A DNA stretch of 64,000 nt from Photobacterium sp. SKA34 (GCF_000153325.1 NZ_CH724142.1:94157-158156); one strand, 5' to 3'; counted from the first letter of the stretch, positions 15,531-25,479 are shown. Numbers and translations are program-made. The notes: generated by a model from the letters alone, not told the origin.

Positions 15531-16958
15531 TTGTTTAAACAGCAAGCATTTATTAATGGCCAATGGAGTGACGCTTTTTCTGGTAAAACGGCAAATATTA
15601 CCAATCCGGCGACAAATGAAGTTATTGGTCATGTTCCACTTATGGGTGTAGAAGAAACAAATATCGCGATTGATGCGGCAGATAAAGCGTATCGATTGTG
15701 GTCAAAAACAACAGCGAAACATCGCTCGATGATCTTACGTCAGTGGTATGAGTTAATTGTTTCACACAGTGATGAATTAGCTAATATTCTTACTGCTGAG
15801 CAAGGTAAACCATTGGCTGAAGCTAAAGGTGAAATTGCCTATGCGGCGAGTTTTGTTGAATGGTATGCCGAAGAAGCTAAGCGTCTAAACGGTGAGATTA
15901 TTCCAAGCCATAAAGAAGATGCCCGTATTTTAGTCTCTCGCCAGCCTGTTGGTGTGGTTGCTGCCATTACACCATGGAACTTTCCTGCTGCAATGATCAC
16001 ACGTAAATGTGGTCCAGCTTTTGCTGCGGGTTGCTCCGTTGTATTAAAACCGGCGCCAGATACCCCTTATACTGCATTTGCCCTTGCAGAACTCGCGCAT
16101 CGGGCGGGTATTCCTGCAGGTTTGTTTAATGTAATTACGGGAGATGCCGTCAAAATTGGCGCAGAGCTTATGAGTAATAAGCGCGTTCGCAAAGTTTCAT
16201 TCACAGGCTCTACTGCAATCGGTAAGCTTTTGATGGCACAGTCAGCAGCTACCGTTAAGAAAGTGTCTTTAGAGTTAGGTGGTAACGCGCCATTTATTGT
16301 GTTTAATGATGCCGATTTATCTCGTGCGATTGATGGGGTGATGGTCTCTAAGTTTCGTAATGCAGGTCAGACATGTGTGTGCACTAACCGTATCTATGTT
16401 CATAGTGATGTGTACCAGCAATTTGTAGAAAAGCTAGCAGAAAAAGTATCAGCACTAACGGTTGGAAATGGTGTTGATAATGGCGTAACTATTGGCCCGT
16501 TGATAAACCGAGCTGCGGTTGAGAAAGTCGAAAAACATATTAATGATGCGATGATGAAAGGGGCTAACCTAGTCATAGGTACACGAAAGCCTTCTATAAG
16601 CTGCTTTGTTCAACCTACGGTACTCAGTGATGTAACCGATAATATGTTAGTGGCGAATGAAGAAACTTTTGGTCCTTTATCGGCTGTGTTTAAGTTTACG
16701 GATGAGCAAGATGTTATTACACGTGCTAATAATACCGACTCAGGACTTGCTGCATACGTATATACTCAATCATTATCACGCGTTTTTCGTGTTAGTGAAG
16801 CACTGGAATATGGCATGGTCGGAGTTAATGAAGGGTTAATTTCTACTGAACTCGCACCATTTGGTGGTATAAAAGAATCAGGTATTGGCCGAGAAGGTGC
16901 GCATCAAGGTTTAGAAGAATATACTGAAATGAAATACACCTTGATGGGTGGCTTATAG
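15531..16958 (+). CDS. gabD: NAD(P)-dependent succinate-semialdehyde dehydrogenase
   Basis: Aldehyde dehydrogenase converting succinate semialdehyde to succinate (GABA/putrescine catabolism). The 475 residues compare with about 482 for E. coli GabD. Key segments: TPWNFPAAMITRKCGPAFAAG (cofactor binding), FTGSTAIGK, the catalytic Glu in VSLELGGNAPF and the catalytic Cys in NAGQTCVCTNR, where the second Cys forms the redox pair of GabD enzymes. No ATG or GTG precedes the conserved FINGQW segment in frame; TTG 15531 is the only start available and lacks a well-spaced ribosome site. GabT is not adjacent. Confidence 0.93.
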   Translation: MFKQQAFINGQWSDAFSGKTANITNPATNEVIGHVPLMGVEETNIAIDAADKAYRLWSKTTAKHRSMILRQWYELIVSHSDELANILTAEQGKPLAEAKGEIAYAASFVEWYAEEAKRLNGEIIPSHKEDARILVSRQPVGVVAAITPWNFPAAMITRKCGPAFAAGCSVVLKPAPDTPYTAFALAELAHRAGIPAGLFNVITGDAVKIGAELMSNKRVRKVSFTGSTAIGKLLMAQSAATVKKVSLELGGNAPFIVFNDADLSRAIDGVMVSKFRNAGQTCVCTNRIYVHSDVYQQFVEKLAEKVSALTVGNGVDNGVTIGPLINRAAVEKVEKHINDAMMKGANLVIGTRKPSISCFVQPTVLSDVTDNMLVANEETFGPLSAVFKFTDEQDVITRANNTDSGLAAYVYTQSLSRVFRVSEALEYGMVGVNEGLISTELAPFGGIKESGIGREGAHQGLEEYTEMKYTLMGGL

Positions 16959-16990
16959 CGTTTTGTGATTCTTTTAGCGTCATGTCTAGT

Positions 16991-17027
16991 GAGCTGAGTT
17001 ACACTGTGTTTCTCAGCTCTCTTATTT
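16991..17027 (+). terminator. gabD terminator
   Basis: Stem GAGCTGAG/CTCAGCTC (16991-16998, 17012-17019) followed by TCTTATTTCTATT. Confidence 0.7.
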
Positions 17028-17040
17028 CTATTCTTCTTGG

Positions 17041-18564
17041 ATGCTATTTTCCATGGTACGTATTAGTACACCTTCTCTCTCTGCAATAAAGCCTGACAGG
17101 GCTATTTTAACTTTACTTCTTATTATCTTTTTTTCGTTTCCAGCTCAGGCTACTCCGTTGGTTGGCTCAGCATGTTTGATCCGTCACGGTGATAAAGTTG
17201 TCGTTATAAAAGAAGAAATATCAAATAAATTAGCCTTACCAGGCGGGCAAATCACTTCTGAAGATTCTCCTGAGCAAGCGGCTGTACGTGAAGTCTATGA
17301 AGAAACTGGTATTCATGTTGATGCGGTGAAATTGCTAAAATTGCGAGGTAATACGACGTTATTTGCGTGTGTAGCGAAACAGCCCATTCCAACAATACTG
17401 ATCACGCCTTATACCCAACCGTTAACAACGACAGAAAGTGATGATTTGTTAATTAGTACTTGGCAAGCGAAGCATTTTACCAAAGAGGTAAAGCGTGCCT
17501 ATATACTGACAGCTGAAAACATTACGCCAAAAGATTATCGTTACCCAAATGATGTTCCACTGATCCAACGCTTATTATCACAAGTACCCAATAGTGAAAT
17601 TACGACCAATGCTGCAGATTACTATGCGGTGAGTAGGTTACACCAATGGGAGCTGACACAGATTAAGTCGTTTCAACAAGAAATCAAATCGCTGCCTAAC
17701 AGTTACCAATCACTTTTTCAACGAGTGATGTCTGTGTTTAACTTACCTGGTGAGAAGTTGTTTATTGGTTTGTTATTGCTCGTTGTTACCGTCAGTTTTG
17801 GTGTGACAGCAATGTTGTATTTATCAAGTGTGCTTGTGTCTGCCACTTTTATTGCTTCGGTAATGAAATTAGCATTAGCATCACCTCGTCCATTTTATAT
17901 TTGGCCTGATTTACAACAAACTGCTGCCAGTGGTTTTGGTTTGCCGAGCGGTCATACATTAATGGCAACGGTACTATGGGGACTGCTTTGGTATAATTTG
18001 CCGTTGTTGATTAATCGTTATCGACTTAACTTTACTTCAAACCTAATAGCGTTCCGCTTAAAGACACTACCGTTGTTGGTTATTGCTATCAGTTTACAAG
18101 CTATAGCAAGGATTTGGCTAGGTGTACATTTTATCTCAGATACCGTACTTGGTTTGAGTGCTGGGATAGTGCTTTTAGTCTTGTTTATTTGGTGGCAACA
18201 CTCAGGCTTAGCCTATCAGCATGTTCGTAATTGGCGATATTGGACGCTACTAAGCATAATAATAGCTGTGGGTTTGAGCTATTTTCAAGTCCCTCAGCAA
18301 GTGTATTTATTGGCTTGTACGCTTGCAATGAGTACCGCTGTCTTATTTGATAGAGGTCGATCACGACAGACAATTACTTACACTCAAAAAATAAAATTAG
18401 CAGTGTCTCTACTAAGCTCTGTATTGGCGATGGGATTTTTGAGCTCATTATTTGTAGATCTCGTGATAAGTACAGTCGCTATATTATTGATAAAAACATT
18501 AACTATTATCGTAATGGTTATGGCGTGCGTAATGATGACTGTGCATAGTTACCGTTTTAAATAA
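17041..18564 (+). CDS. periplasmic Nudix hydrolase fused to membrane PAP2 phosphatase
   Basis: 507 residues. An N-terminal signal/anchor (about 21-38) places the following Nudix domain in the periplasm. Its Nudix box reads LPGG...EDSPEQAAVREVYEETGI, where the first conserved Glu after Gly-x5 is Asp and the REVYEETG core is intact. About five to seven membrane segments follow, with the three PAP2 motifs complete: KLALASPRP (K276), PSGH (302-305) and R357-x5-H363-x3-D367. Likely action is hydrolysis of nucleoside or lipid pyrophosphates and dephosphorylation at the outer face of the inner membrane, such as undecaprenyl-PP recycling or salvage of exogenous phosphate esters; this is inference. 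Such fusions are known in Vibrio and relatives. Confidence 0.88.
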   Translation: MLFSMVRISTPSLSAIKPDRAILTLLLIIFFSFPAQATPLVGSACLIRHGDKVVVIKEEISNKLALPGGQITSEDSPEQAAVREVYEETGIHVDAVKLLKLRGNTTLFACVAKQPIPTILITPYTQPLTTTESDDLLISTWQAKHFTKEVKRAYILTAENITPKDYRYPNDVPLIQRLLSQVPNSEITTNAADYYAVSRLHQWELTQIKSFQQEIKSLPNSYQSLFQRVMSVFNLPGEKLFIGLLLLVVTVSFGVTAMLYLSSVLVSATFIASVMKLALASPRPFYIWPDLQQTAASGFGLPSGHTLMATVLWGLLWYNLPLLINRYRLNFTSNLIAFRLKTLPLLVIAISLQAIARIWLGVHFISDTVLGLSAGIVLLVLFIWWQHSGLAYQHVRNWRYWTLLSIIIAVGLSYFQVPQQVYLLACTLAMSTAVLFDRGRSRQTITYTQKIKLAVSLLSSVLAMGFLSSLFVDLVISTVAILLIKTLTIIVMVMACVMMTVHSYRFK

Positions 18565-18778
18565 GTACTTTCAAGGCAGAAGCGGTAGTGACAAGCAAGG
18601 ATTGTTTGTTTTGTTCTATCGCGTTGTAAGGTAGAGTAAAGTGATAATAATACCTAAAATTGATGTGCCGATGATCGAATTTATAACGATCAGGCTATAA
18701 ATATTAAATGAGAGAAAGCCAATAGTCGTAGGACACGACTCCGCTATAAGTGATAGCGTACATTGGAGAAGGAGCACA
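18565..18778. other. intergenic region before ydiJ
   Basis: 214 bp with small inverted repeats (for example GCTATAAGTGATAGC near 18742) but no recognised operator. The AAGGAG ribosome site of ydiJ ends the region. Confidence 0.4.
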
Positions 18779-21700
18779 ATGTTACCAGCATTAACCCATC
18801 AGCACAGTATCGAGCAACTGGTGCTGTCATTCCTTGACGATTTATTCGCGGCAGGTTTTCGTGGTGAGATAGAGAAAACCTATGCGAGTAGACTCGCTGT
18901 TGCGACGGATAATAGCGTTTATCAAGTTATTCCTCAGGCGGTTGTCTTACCGAAAGATATCGATGATCTGGTGTTAATTGGTCAAATTGGTCAACAGAAA
19001 AACTATCAAAAAATCACTTTTTCTCCTCGTGGGGGCGGTACGGGAACTAATGGCCAATCATTGACACCCGGTGTGGTTGTCGATATCTCACGCCATATGA
19101 ATAAGGTACTGGAAGTTAATCCTGAACAAGGTTGGGTTCGAGTACAAACAGGTGTCGTAAAAGATCAACTTAACGATACGTTACGTCCTCATGGCTATTT
19201 TTTCTCTCCTGATTTATCAACCAGTAACCGTGCTACCGTGGGCGGTATGATCAACACTGATGCTTCGGGTCAAGGGTCGTTAAAATACGGAAAAACGTCT
19301 GATCATGTATTGTCGTTAACGGCAGTCCTTGTTGATGGCTCAGTATTAAAAACTGAAGCATTAAATGAGGTGCAAATAGAGTCGATAACAGGTGATGATC
19401 TCGCTGCAAAAGTTGTTAAAACCTCTGCGCAAATATGTCGTGAAAAACGCCAGCAAATTATCGATAAGTTTCCACCTTTGAATCGCTTTCTAACGGGTTA
19501 TGATTTAAAAAATGTTTATGACGATGAACTAACACAATTTGATATTGGTCGTTTGTTGTGTGGAGCAGAAGGTTCGCTTGCGTTTATTGCAGAAGCGAAA
19601 CTGAATATTACGCCAATCCCGAAATCACGTACGCTTGTAAATATTAAATACGATAGTTTTGATTCAGCGCTACGTAATGCGCCAATGATGGTTGAAGCTA
19701 AAGCGCTATCGGTAGAAACCATCGATTCCAAAGTATTGAATCTCGCAAAACAAGATATTGTTTGGAACACTGTTAGCGATTTATTAACCGATGTTCCTGG
19801 CAAGGAAATGCTTGGAATCAATATGGTTGAGTATGCAAGCAACGATATTGCCGAGAATCAACAACAAGTGAAAGCATTATGTGAACGACTCGATGCCATG
19901 ATAACGGCGAATGAAGCAGGCATTATTGGCTATCAAGTCTGTGAAGAGCTGGCGAGCATTCAAAAAATTTACACTATGCGTAAAAAAGCTGTGGGTTTGT
20001 TGGGGGCAGCAAAAGGTAGTCAAAAACCTATCGCATTTGCTGAAGATACCTGCGTACCTCCTGAAAACTTAGCTGATTTTATTGCTGAATTCCGTCAGCT
20101 ACTTGATGAAAAACAATTAAATTATGGCATGTTTGGCCACGTTGATGCGGGGGTTTTACACGTTCGCCCAGCACTTGATATGTGTGATCCTGAGCAAGAG
20201 CGCTTGATGAAAGAAGTCTCTGATCAAGTTGTTGAGCTGGTGGCAAAATATGGAGGATTGATGTGGGGCGAGCACGGTAAAGGTTTCCGCTCTGAATATG
20301 GTCCGGCTTTCTTTGGTGATGAGTTATTCACAGAATTACGTCGTGTAAAATCAGCGTTTGATCCACACAATCGTTTAAACCCGGGTAAAATTTGTACGCC
20401 ATTAGAGAGCGATGATCAATTAGTGAAGGTTGATGATCGTAAGCGTGGTTTTTATGATCGCCAGATCCCTGTAACAACGCGAGATAGCTTTAAACAAGCG
20501 ATGGAATGTAATGGTAATGGCTTGTGTTTTAACTACGACACAAGCTCACCGATGTGTCCATCGATGAAGATCACCGCAGATCGTCGTCATTCTCCGAAAG
20601 GGCGGGCAGGGTTGGTTCGTGAATGGCTACGTCAATTAGCAGAGCAAGGTGTTAATGCAGACGAGTTAGAACATAAGTTATTGACTACGACACCGACGAT
20701 TAAACAGATTATCGATCGTCTAAAAAATACGTATGGTAAGCGCCGTAAGCAATATGATTACTCTCATGAAGTGATGGAAGCGATGAATGGCTGTCTAGCA
20801 TGTAAAGCTTGTGCAAGCCAATGTCCAATCAAAGTAGATGTTCCAAGCTTCCGCTCCCGCTTTATGAATATCTATTACAGCCGCTATCAACGCCCAGCTA
20901 AAGATTATTTAGTTGCGTATGTTGAATACTATTTACCCTTAATGGCGAAAGCACCTGGGGTGATGAACGCCTTAACACGTCTGGAGTGGTCGAAAAAACT
21001 CACTGAAAAAGCGATTGGGTATGTTGATATGCCGTTATTGTCATTGCCGACATTAACTGAGCAACTTGATGGACACCATGCACTGCGTTTTGACCTGCAA
21101 TGGTTACAAGCGTTATCAGAGCAAGAGCGTAAGAATTATGTACTGATTGTTCAAGATCCGTTTACCAGCTTCTATGATGCCGAAGTGGTAAAAGATTTTA
21201 TTCTCTTGACTGAAAAGCTGGGCAAAAAACCAATTTTGGTGCCATTTAAACCAAATGGTAAAGCACAGCATGTAAAAGGGTTCTTGCGCCAGTTTGCTAA
21301 AACCGCTCGTAATACCGCTGATTTCCTAAACCAATTAGCTGTGCTGAATATTCCAATGGTAGGTGTTGATCCTGCACTTGTGCTTTGTTACCGCGATGAA
21401 TACGCTGAAGTATTAAAAGAAACCCGTGGTAACTTTGAAGTGTTAACCGCACATGAGTGGTTATTACCATTACTGCCAGAGTTAAAGCAATATCAAGCGA
21501 CAGATGAAGAACCTTGGTACCTCTTTGCTCATTGTACTGAAAAAACCAAGATGCCTAATGCTGAAAAGCAGTGGGGAACGATATTTAGTCACTTTGGTAT
21601 AGCGCTTCAATCTGTTGCTGTTGGTTGTTGTGGTATGGCTGGAACATTTGGTCATGAAAAAGATAAGTTAGAGACCTCTAAAGGGGTATATAATTTAAGC

Positions 21701-21841
21701 TGGAAACCAAATATCGAGCAACTTGATAATTCACGTTGTATGGCAACGGGCTATTCTTGCCGAAGCCAAGTAAAACGTTTTGAGCACATTAAGTTTAAGC
21801 ACCCAGTACAAGTGCTATTACAAACGGTGCAAGAAGTTTAA
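18779..21841 (+). CDS. ydiJ: FAD-linked / iron-sulfur D-2-hydroxyacid dehydrogenase YdiJ
   Basis: 1020 residues, colinear with E. coli YdiJ (about 1018). The N-terminal FAD-binding PCMH domain carries PRGGGTGTNGQS and STSNRATVGGMINTDASGQG. The FAD-oxidase C-terminal domain holds YGMFGHVDAGVLHVRPALD and WGEHGKGFRSEYG. Then comes a ferredoxin-like domain with CLACKACASQCP and additional Cys in MECNGNGLCFN and MCPSMK. The CCG-type C-terminal domain includes VGCCGMAGTFGHE. Members oxidise D-2-hydroxy acids (D-2-hydroxyglutarate or D-lactate type) and pass electrons to the respiratory chain. It is monocistronic, with a strong AAGGAG ribosome site and its own terminator. Confidence 0.96.
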   Translation: MLPALTHQHSIEQLVLSFLDDLFAAGFRGEIEKTYASRLAVATDNSVYQVIPQAVVLPKDIDDLVLIGQIGQQKNYQKITFSPRGGGTGTNGQSLTPGVVVDISRHMNKVLEVNPEQGWVRVQTGVVKDQLNDTLRPHGYFFSPDLSTSNRATVGGMINTDASGQGSLKYGKTSDHVLSLTAVLVDGSVLKTEALNEVQIESITGDDLAAKVVKTSAQICREKRQQIIDKFPPLNRFLTGYDLKNVYDDELTQFDIGRLLCGAEGSLAFIAEAKLNITPIPKSRTLVNIKYDSFDSALRNAPMMVEAKALSVETIDSKVLNLAKQDIVWNTVSDLLTDVPGKEMLGINMVEYASNDIAENQQQVKALCERLDAMITANEAGIIGYQVCEELASIQKIYTMRKKAVGLLGAAKGSQKPIAFAEDTCVPPENLADFIAEFRQLLDEKQLNYGMFGHVDAGVLHVRPALDMCDPEQERLMKEVSDQVVELVAKYGGLMWGEHGKGFRSEYGPAFFGDELFTELRRVKSAFDPHNRLNPGKICTPLESDDQLVKVDDRKRGFYDRQIPVTTRDSFKQAMECNGNGLCFNYDTSSPMCPSMKITADRRHSPKGRAGLVREWLRQLAEQGVNADELEHKLLTTTPTIKQIIDRLKNTYGKRRKQYDYSHEVMEAMNGCLACKACASQCPIKVDVPSFRSRFMNIYYSRYQRPAKDYLVAYVEYYLPLMAKAPGVMNALTRLEWSKKLTEKAIGYVDMPLLSLPTLTEQLDGHHALRFDLQWLQALSEQERKNYVLIVQDPFTSFYDAEVVKDFILLTEKLGKKPILVPFKPNGKAQHVKGFLRQFAKTARNTADFLNQLAVLNIPMVGVDPALVLCYRDEYAEVLKETRGNFEVLTAHEWLLPLLPELKQYQATDEEPWYLFAHCTEKTKMPNAEKQWGTIFSHFGIALQSVAVGCCGMAGTFGHEKDKLETSKGVYNLSWKPNIEQLDNSRCMATGYSCRSQVKRFEHIKFKHPVQVLLQTVQEV

Positions 21842-21864
21842 TTATTAGATTAAGCAAAGATACT

Positions 21865-21892
21865 AAAAAAGCGAGCTGATGCTCGCTTTTTT
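21865..21892. terminator. bidirectional terminator, ydiJ/aqpZ
   Basis: AAAAAAGCGAGC/GCTCGCTTTTTT with a TGAT loop, a perfect symmetrical terminator between convergent genes. Confidence 0.94.
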
Positions 21893-21914
21893 AGTGTTTG
21901 ATATAATAACGATA

Positions 21915-22607
21915 TTAGTCGTTATTTGGTGCTAACCAACGGTATATCCAACCAGCTAGAACCGCACCGATAAGTGGCGCAACCCAGAACATCCAAAGTT
22001 GAGATGTTGCCCAATCGCCAACAAACAAAGCAGGACCTGTACTACGTGCAGTGTTAACCGATGTGTTTGTTACAGGAATACTGATTAGGTGAATAAGTGT
22101 TAGGGCAAGACCAATGGCTAAACCTGCCATTTGTGGTGATGCTAGTTTGTGGGTCGCACCTAAAATCACAAATAGGAACATAAACGTCATGACTACTTCA
22201 GTAACGAAAGAAGATAATAATGAGTAGTGACCAGGTGAGTGTTCACCATAACCGTTCGATGCGAAACCGCCAGCTAGATCGAAACCAGCATGACCACTTG
22301 CAATAACGTAAAGTACAGCAGCACCAGCGATACCGCCAAGTACTTGAGAGATAATATAAGGTACAACTTCACCAGTAGGGAAACGATTACCAGCCCATAG
22401 ACCAACAGTCACTGCTGGGTTTAAGTGGCAGCCAGAAATATGACCAATCGCGTATGCCATAGTTACAACAGTCAAACCGAATGCTAGTGCTACACCGAGG
22501 AAACCGATGCCTAAATCAGGATAAGCAGCAGCCAGAACCGCACTACCACAACCACCTAGTACTAACCAGAATGTACCGATAAACTCGGCAACCAATTTTC
22601 TCATCAT
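21915..22607 (-). CDS. aqpZ: aquaporin Z
   Basis: Six-segment water channel, 230 residues, closely following E. coli AqpZ. The first half-helix motif is [18 protein letters not shown] (canonical NPA). The second reads [13 protein letters not shown], so NPA is NTA (N185-T186-A187) while the adjacent selectivity-filter Arg188 and the preceding His and Thr are kept. The Pro to Thr change is a single base substitution (CCT to ACT). It also has the [11 protein letters not shown] loop typical of AqpZ. AAGGAA precedes the double ATG. It is monocistronic. Confidence 0.93.
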   Translation of the reverse strand: MMRKLVAEFIGTFWLVLGGCGSAVLAAAYPDLGIGFLGVALAFGLTVVTMAYAIGHISGCHLNPAVTVGLWAGNRFPTGEVVPYIISQVLGGIAGAAVLYVIASGHAGFDLAGGFASNGYGEHSPGHYSLLSSFVTEVVMTFMFLFVILGATHKLASPQMAGLAIGLALTLIHLISIPVTNTSVNTARSTGPALFVGDWATSQLWMFWVAPLIGAVLAGWIYRWLAPNND

Positions 22608-22838
22608 ATTTCTTTTTCCTTATTTTATAAAAACGACGCACATAATGGGTTAAAAACACCGTTCAATCTAGCTATGTCCATATATTTTAAAGATAAATTA
22701 TCATTATTTATCTTAATTCAGCTGAATTCACAGAAGTGAATGACTTACAATAAGCATAATAAGTGTAGCAATCGTTTTGTAATTGTCTGATGTAAATTCA
22801 TTAATCAATAAGTTATGTGTTACTGGTCCCATTAATGA

Positions 22839-23654
22839 CTAGGCGACATTTTTTTTAAGTGGCTGTTTTTTATTCTGATTAAATAATTTACGACTATCTG
22901 TAATTAATTCACAATGGGTATCTGTCCAATGTCGTAGTTGTATTGCACCATCATGGGTTTCAGTTAAAAGGGTGCAATTTTCGACCCAGTCACCGCAATT
23001 GGCATACATAATACTGTCACAATATTGAAGGTCTGGCTGGTGGATATGGCCACATATAATCCCATCAACCTGATTATTTTTAGCATGATTAATTGCAGCT
23101 TGACGAAAACGAGCAATAGCTTGATGCGCCTTATCGACCCGTTGCTTTAAGTATGTAGCTAAGGACCAATAAGGTTTATTTAATTTTCGGCGAATATGGT
23201 GTAGCCAACGATTGAGAAAAAGTAGGAAGTCATAGCCTTTATCACCTAAATAAGAATGAAAGCGATTAATGGTAATCAAATCATCAAATTCATCACCGTG
23301 TAACGCCAGTATTTTATTTCCAGTCGCAGTGGTATGAATATATTGGCGTTCGAGTTGTATATGACCAAAATCATAGTGAAGAAAGTCACGGATTTTTTCA
23401 TCGTGATTCCCTGGAATATAGATTATCTTACAACCGTGGTGTGCTTTATCGAGTAATAGGTTTAGTAATGCATTATGGCTCTGAGGCCAATAAGAACGAT
23501 TTTTTTGAGACCATAAATCAATAATATCACCAACTAAAATAATGGTTTCAGCTTGGTTATGTTCAAAAAAGTTGAGGAGATAATCAATTTTACAATCACG
23601 GTTACCTAAATGGAGATCAGATAGCCATAAGGTGCGATAGGTATTGATATTCAT
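22839..23654 (-). CDS. LpxH-like UDP-2,3-diacylglucosamine diphosphatase family metallophosphoesterase
   Basis: 271 residues with all calcineurin-type metal motifs: LWLSDLHLG, VGDIIDLW, PGNHDE, LHGDEFDD and ICGHIHQPD. The length and the inserted helical segment (about 145-190) fit the LpxH2-like branch rather than the short LpxH of lipid A synthesis. Activity on UDP-diacylglucosamine is therefore family-level inference. The C-terminal tail is basic (KLFNQNKKQPLKK). It is alone, with about 230 bp between it and aqpZ. Confidence 0.85.
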   Translation of the reverse strand: MNINTYRTLWLSDLHLGNRDCKIDYLLNFFEHNQAETIILVGDIIDLWSQKNRSYWPQSHNALLNLLLDKAHHGCKIIYIPGNHDEKIRDFLHYDFGHIQLERQYIHTTATGNKILALHGDEFDDLITINRFHSYLGDKGYDFLLFLNRWLHHIRRKLNKPYWSLATYLKQRVDKAHQAIARFRQAAINHAKNNQVDGIICGHIHQPDLQYCDSIMYANCGDWVENCTLLTETHDGAIQLRHWTDTHCELITDSRKLFNQNKKQPLKKNVA

Positions 23655-23755
23655 GATTCTTAAACACTCTGTTTAGGATGAATTTTTACGCTATCGCGGT
23701 TTTATGACTTTTCAGTGGCTATTTGATTAACTTCTAATGTTGCTTTTTTATGCTT

Positions 23756-24640
23756 CTAATCACTTTCATCAAACAAGTAAGCTTCTATTTGTTCTGAAAG
23801 CCATTTTATAACTGGTGTACGGCGTGATTCGGTTTCTACTACCTCACCATAAGCTTGCCAGTTCATGGCTCGGTTATACTTGATGACTTTAAGTGTGCCG
23901 TCGCGCAAGTAATGATTAATGAGAATTGCAGGTAAATAAGACCAACCAGTTTGATCTAACACCGCATCTCGAAGGTGCTCGTAAAACGATAATGCAATGT
24001 ATTTACCAGCCTTAGGTGTAACAATTTTCAGACTTTCTTCATCGATATAGGCAACGGCAATTTCAGTAAAACGCTCAAGATCGGCTGCTGTCACTTTACG
24101 TAATTGACTAAGTGGATGATCTTTATGGGCAACGGACATCATGCGAATTTGACCTAAATGGATCTGATTCACACGTGAAAGCTGATGGGTATCTGGTAAT
24201 AACCCATAGGCGACATCAACAAGATTTTGGGTCACCATTTCTTCTAGCTCTTGTGGTGGAGCGCTATAAATAGAGACACTGGTTTGTGGGAATTGTTTAC
24301 GAATATCACGTAGTAGTTTACGCCACACAGATTCTGGTAATGAGTCATCACGTGCGATACGAATGCTGGATTCAACACCAGCTAAATGCTGATCACAGCG
24401 GGTTTCAATATCACGGGCAATAAGTAGCATTCTTTCGAAATCATTAGCAATTGCATCACCGATACCAGTAGGAATTATTTGGTTTCCTGTTCGATTTAAA
24501 AGCGCAATACCGAGCTCATCTTCCAGCGCACTTAAAGCAGCACTGACGGTAGTTCGACTTTTTCCTAACTTTCGTGCGGCTTCTGCAATAGACCCTGTCT
24601 TAATTGCATATAAATACATTTCAATTTGATTAGTTCTCAT
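23756..24640 (-). CDS. LysR-type transcriptional regulator
   Basis: 294 residues. The N-terminal winged helix-turn-helix has AARKLGKSRTTVSAALSALEDELG (recognition helix around residues 28-45). The periplasmic-binding-like effector domain follows (about 90-290). The effector is unknown. It is divergent from the cation-efflux gene (158 bp between starts), the usual arrangement for a LysR regulator and its target. Confidence 0.92.
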   Translation of the reverse strand: MRTNQIEMYLYAIKTGSIAEAARKLGKSRTTVSAALSALEDELGIALLNRTGNQIIPTGIGDAIANDFERMLLIARDIETRCDQHLAGVESSIRIARDDSLPESVWRKLLRDIRKQFPQTSVSIYSAPPQELEEMVTQNLVDVAYGLLPDTHQLSRVNQIHLGQIRMMSVAHKDHPLSQLRKVTAADLERFTEIAVAYIDEESLKIVTPKAGKYIALSFYEHLRDAVLDQTGWSYLPAILINHYLRDGTLKVIKYNRAMNWQAYGEVVETESRRTPVIKWLSEQIEAYLFDESD

Positions 24641-24798
24641 GCAGATTTTTGCCTGTTAAATATACCAACCTATATGCCAATATTAGCGACGAAAAAACTG
24701 TCGCTCAGTGATTATATTATTAATTTAAGTCACAGTATTATGTACCTAGGATAATTCAACAACAAAAAACGACGAATAATTTGTCGATTGAGGTATAT

Positions 24799-25479
24799 AT
24801 GTCTAGCAAGATACAACAAGAGCGTGGATTGCTATTGTTGTCAACAATATCATCATTTTCATTTGCGGTAATAGGGATTGTTTTAGGGTCTATTGTTGGC
24901 TCGTTAGTAATTGTGTTTGATGGTGCCTATTCACTCGTCAGCTTAGCCTTAACCATGTTATCACTGGGTGCAGCGCATTATATTCATAAGCCTGAAGTGG
25001 ATAAGACAACCCCTCAATTTGCAATGATTGAGCCTGCGGTAATTGCGATTAAAGGTTCTGTTATTGCCGTTATGTGTTTATGGTCATTTTATTCAGCCGT
25101 TGAAGCAATTTTAGCGGGGGGTCGTGATGTCAATGCGGGCGTTGCACTTGCATTTGGTATGGTAAGTGTTACTGGTTGTTATGCGACTTATCGTTATATT
25201 AAGTTGAAGAGCGAGAATATTGAATCAGCGTTAGCAGATGCTGAAGCAAAACAGTGGATTATGGACACTGTGATTAGTGTTGCTGTACTTGCTGGTTTCT
25301 TTATCGCTAAATTATTAATGATGACGCAATATGCTGGATATGCAGTCTATGCCGATCCAACAATGGTTGTATTAGCGTCGGTTTATTTCATTATTGTTCC
25401 TGTAAAAATGGTATGGCATTCAGTACACGAACTATTAGAAATCCATGGTCAGCCAATGGCACATGTAATGAGTAAATAA
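24799..25479 (+). CDS. cation diffusion facilitator-type transporter without C-terminal domain
   Basis: 226 residues from ATG 24799 (GAGG upstream). The six-segment membrane domain of the CDF family is present, with FDGAYSLVSL in TM2 and AKQWIMDTVIS in TM5. The protein stops after HSVHELLEIHG, so the cytosolic metal-sensing domain is absent. The usual transport-site residues DxxxD and HxxxD read DxxxS and QxxxD, as in a divergent CDF subgroup. The metal specificity is therefore uncertain. The divergent LysR gene is its probable regulator. Confidence 0.8.
   Translation: MSSKIQQERGLLLLSTISSFSFAVIGIVLGSIVGSLVIVFDGAYSLVSLALTMLSLGAAHYIHKPEVDKTTPQFAMIEPAVIAIKGSVIAVMCLWSFYSAVEAILAGGRDVNAGVALAFGMVSVTGCYATYRYIKLKSENIESALADAEAKQWIMDTVISVAVLAGFFIAKLLMMTQYAGYAVYADPTMVVLASVYFIIVPVKMVWHSVHELLEIHGQPMAHVMSK

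Noticed and set aside
19516..19842. 108-residue minus-strand ORF
   Set aside because: Lies wholly antisense inside ydiJ, with no ribosome site or family signal.
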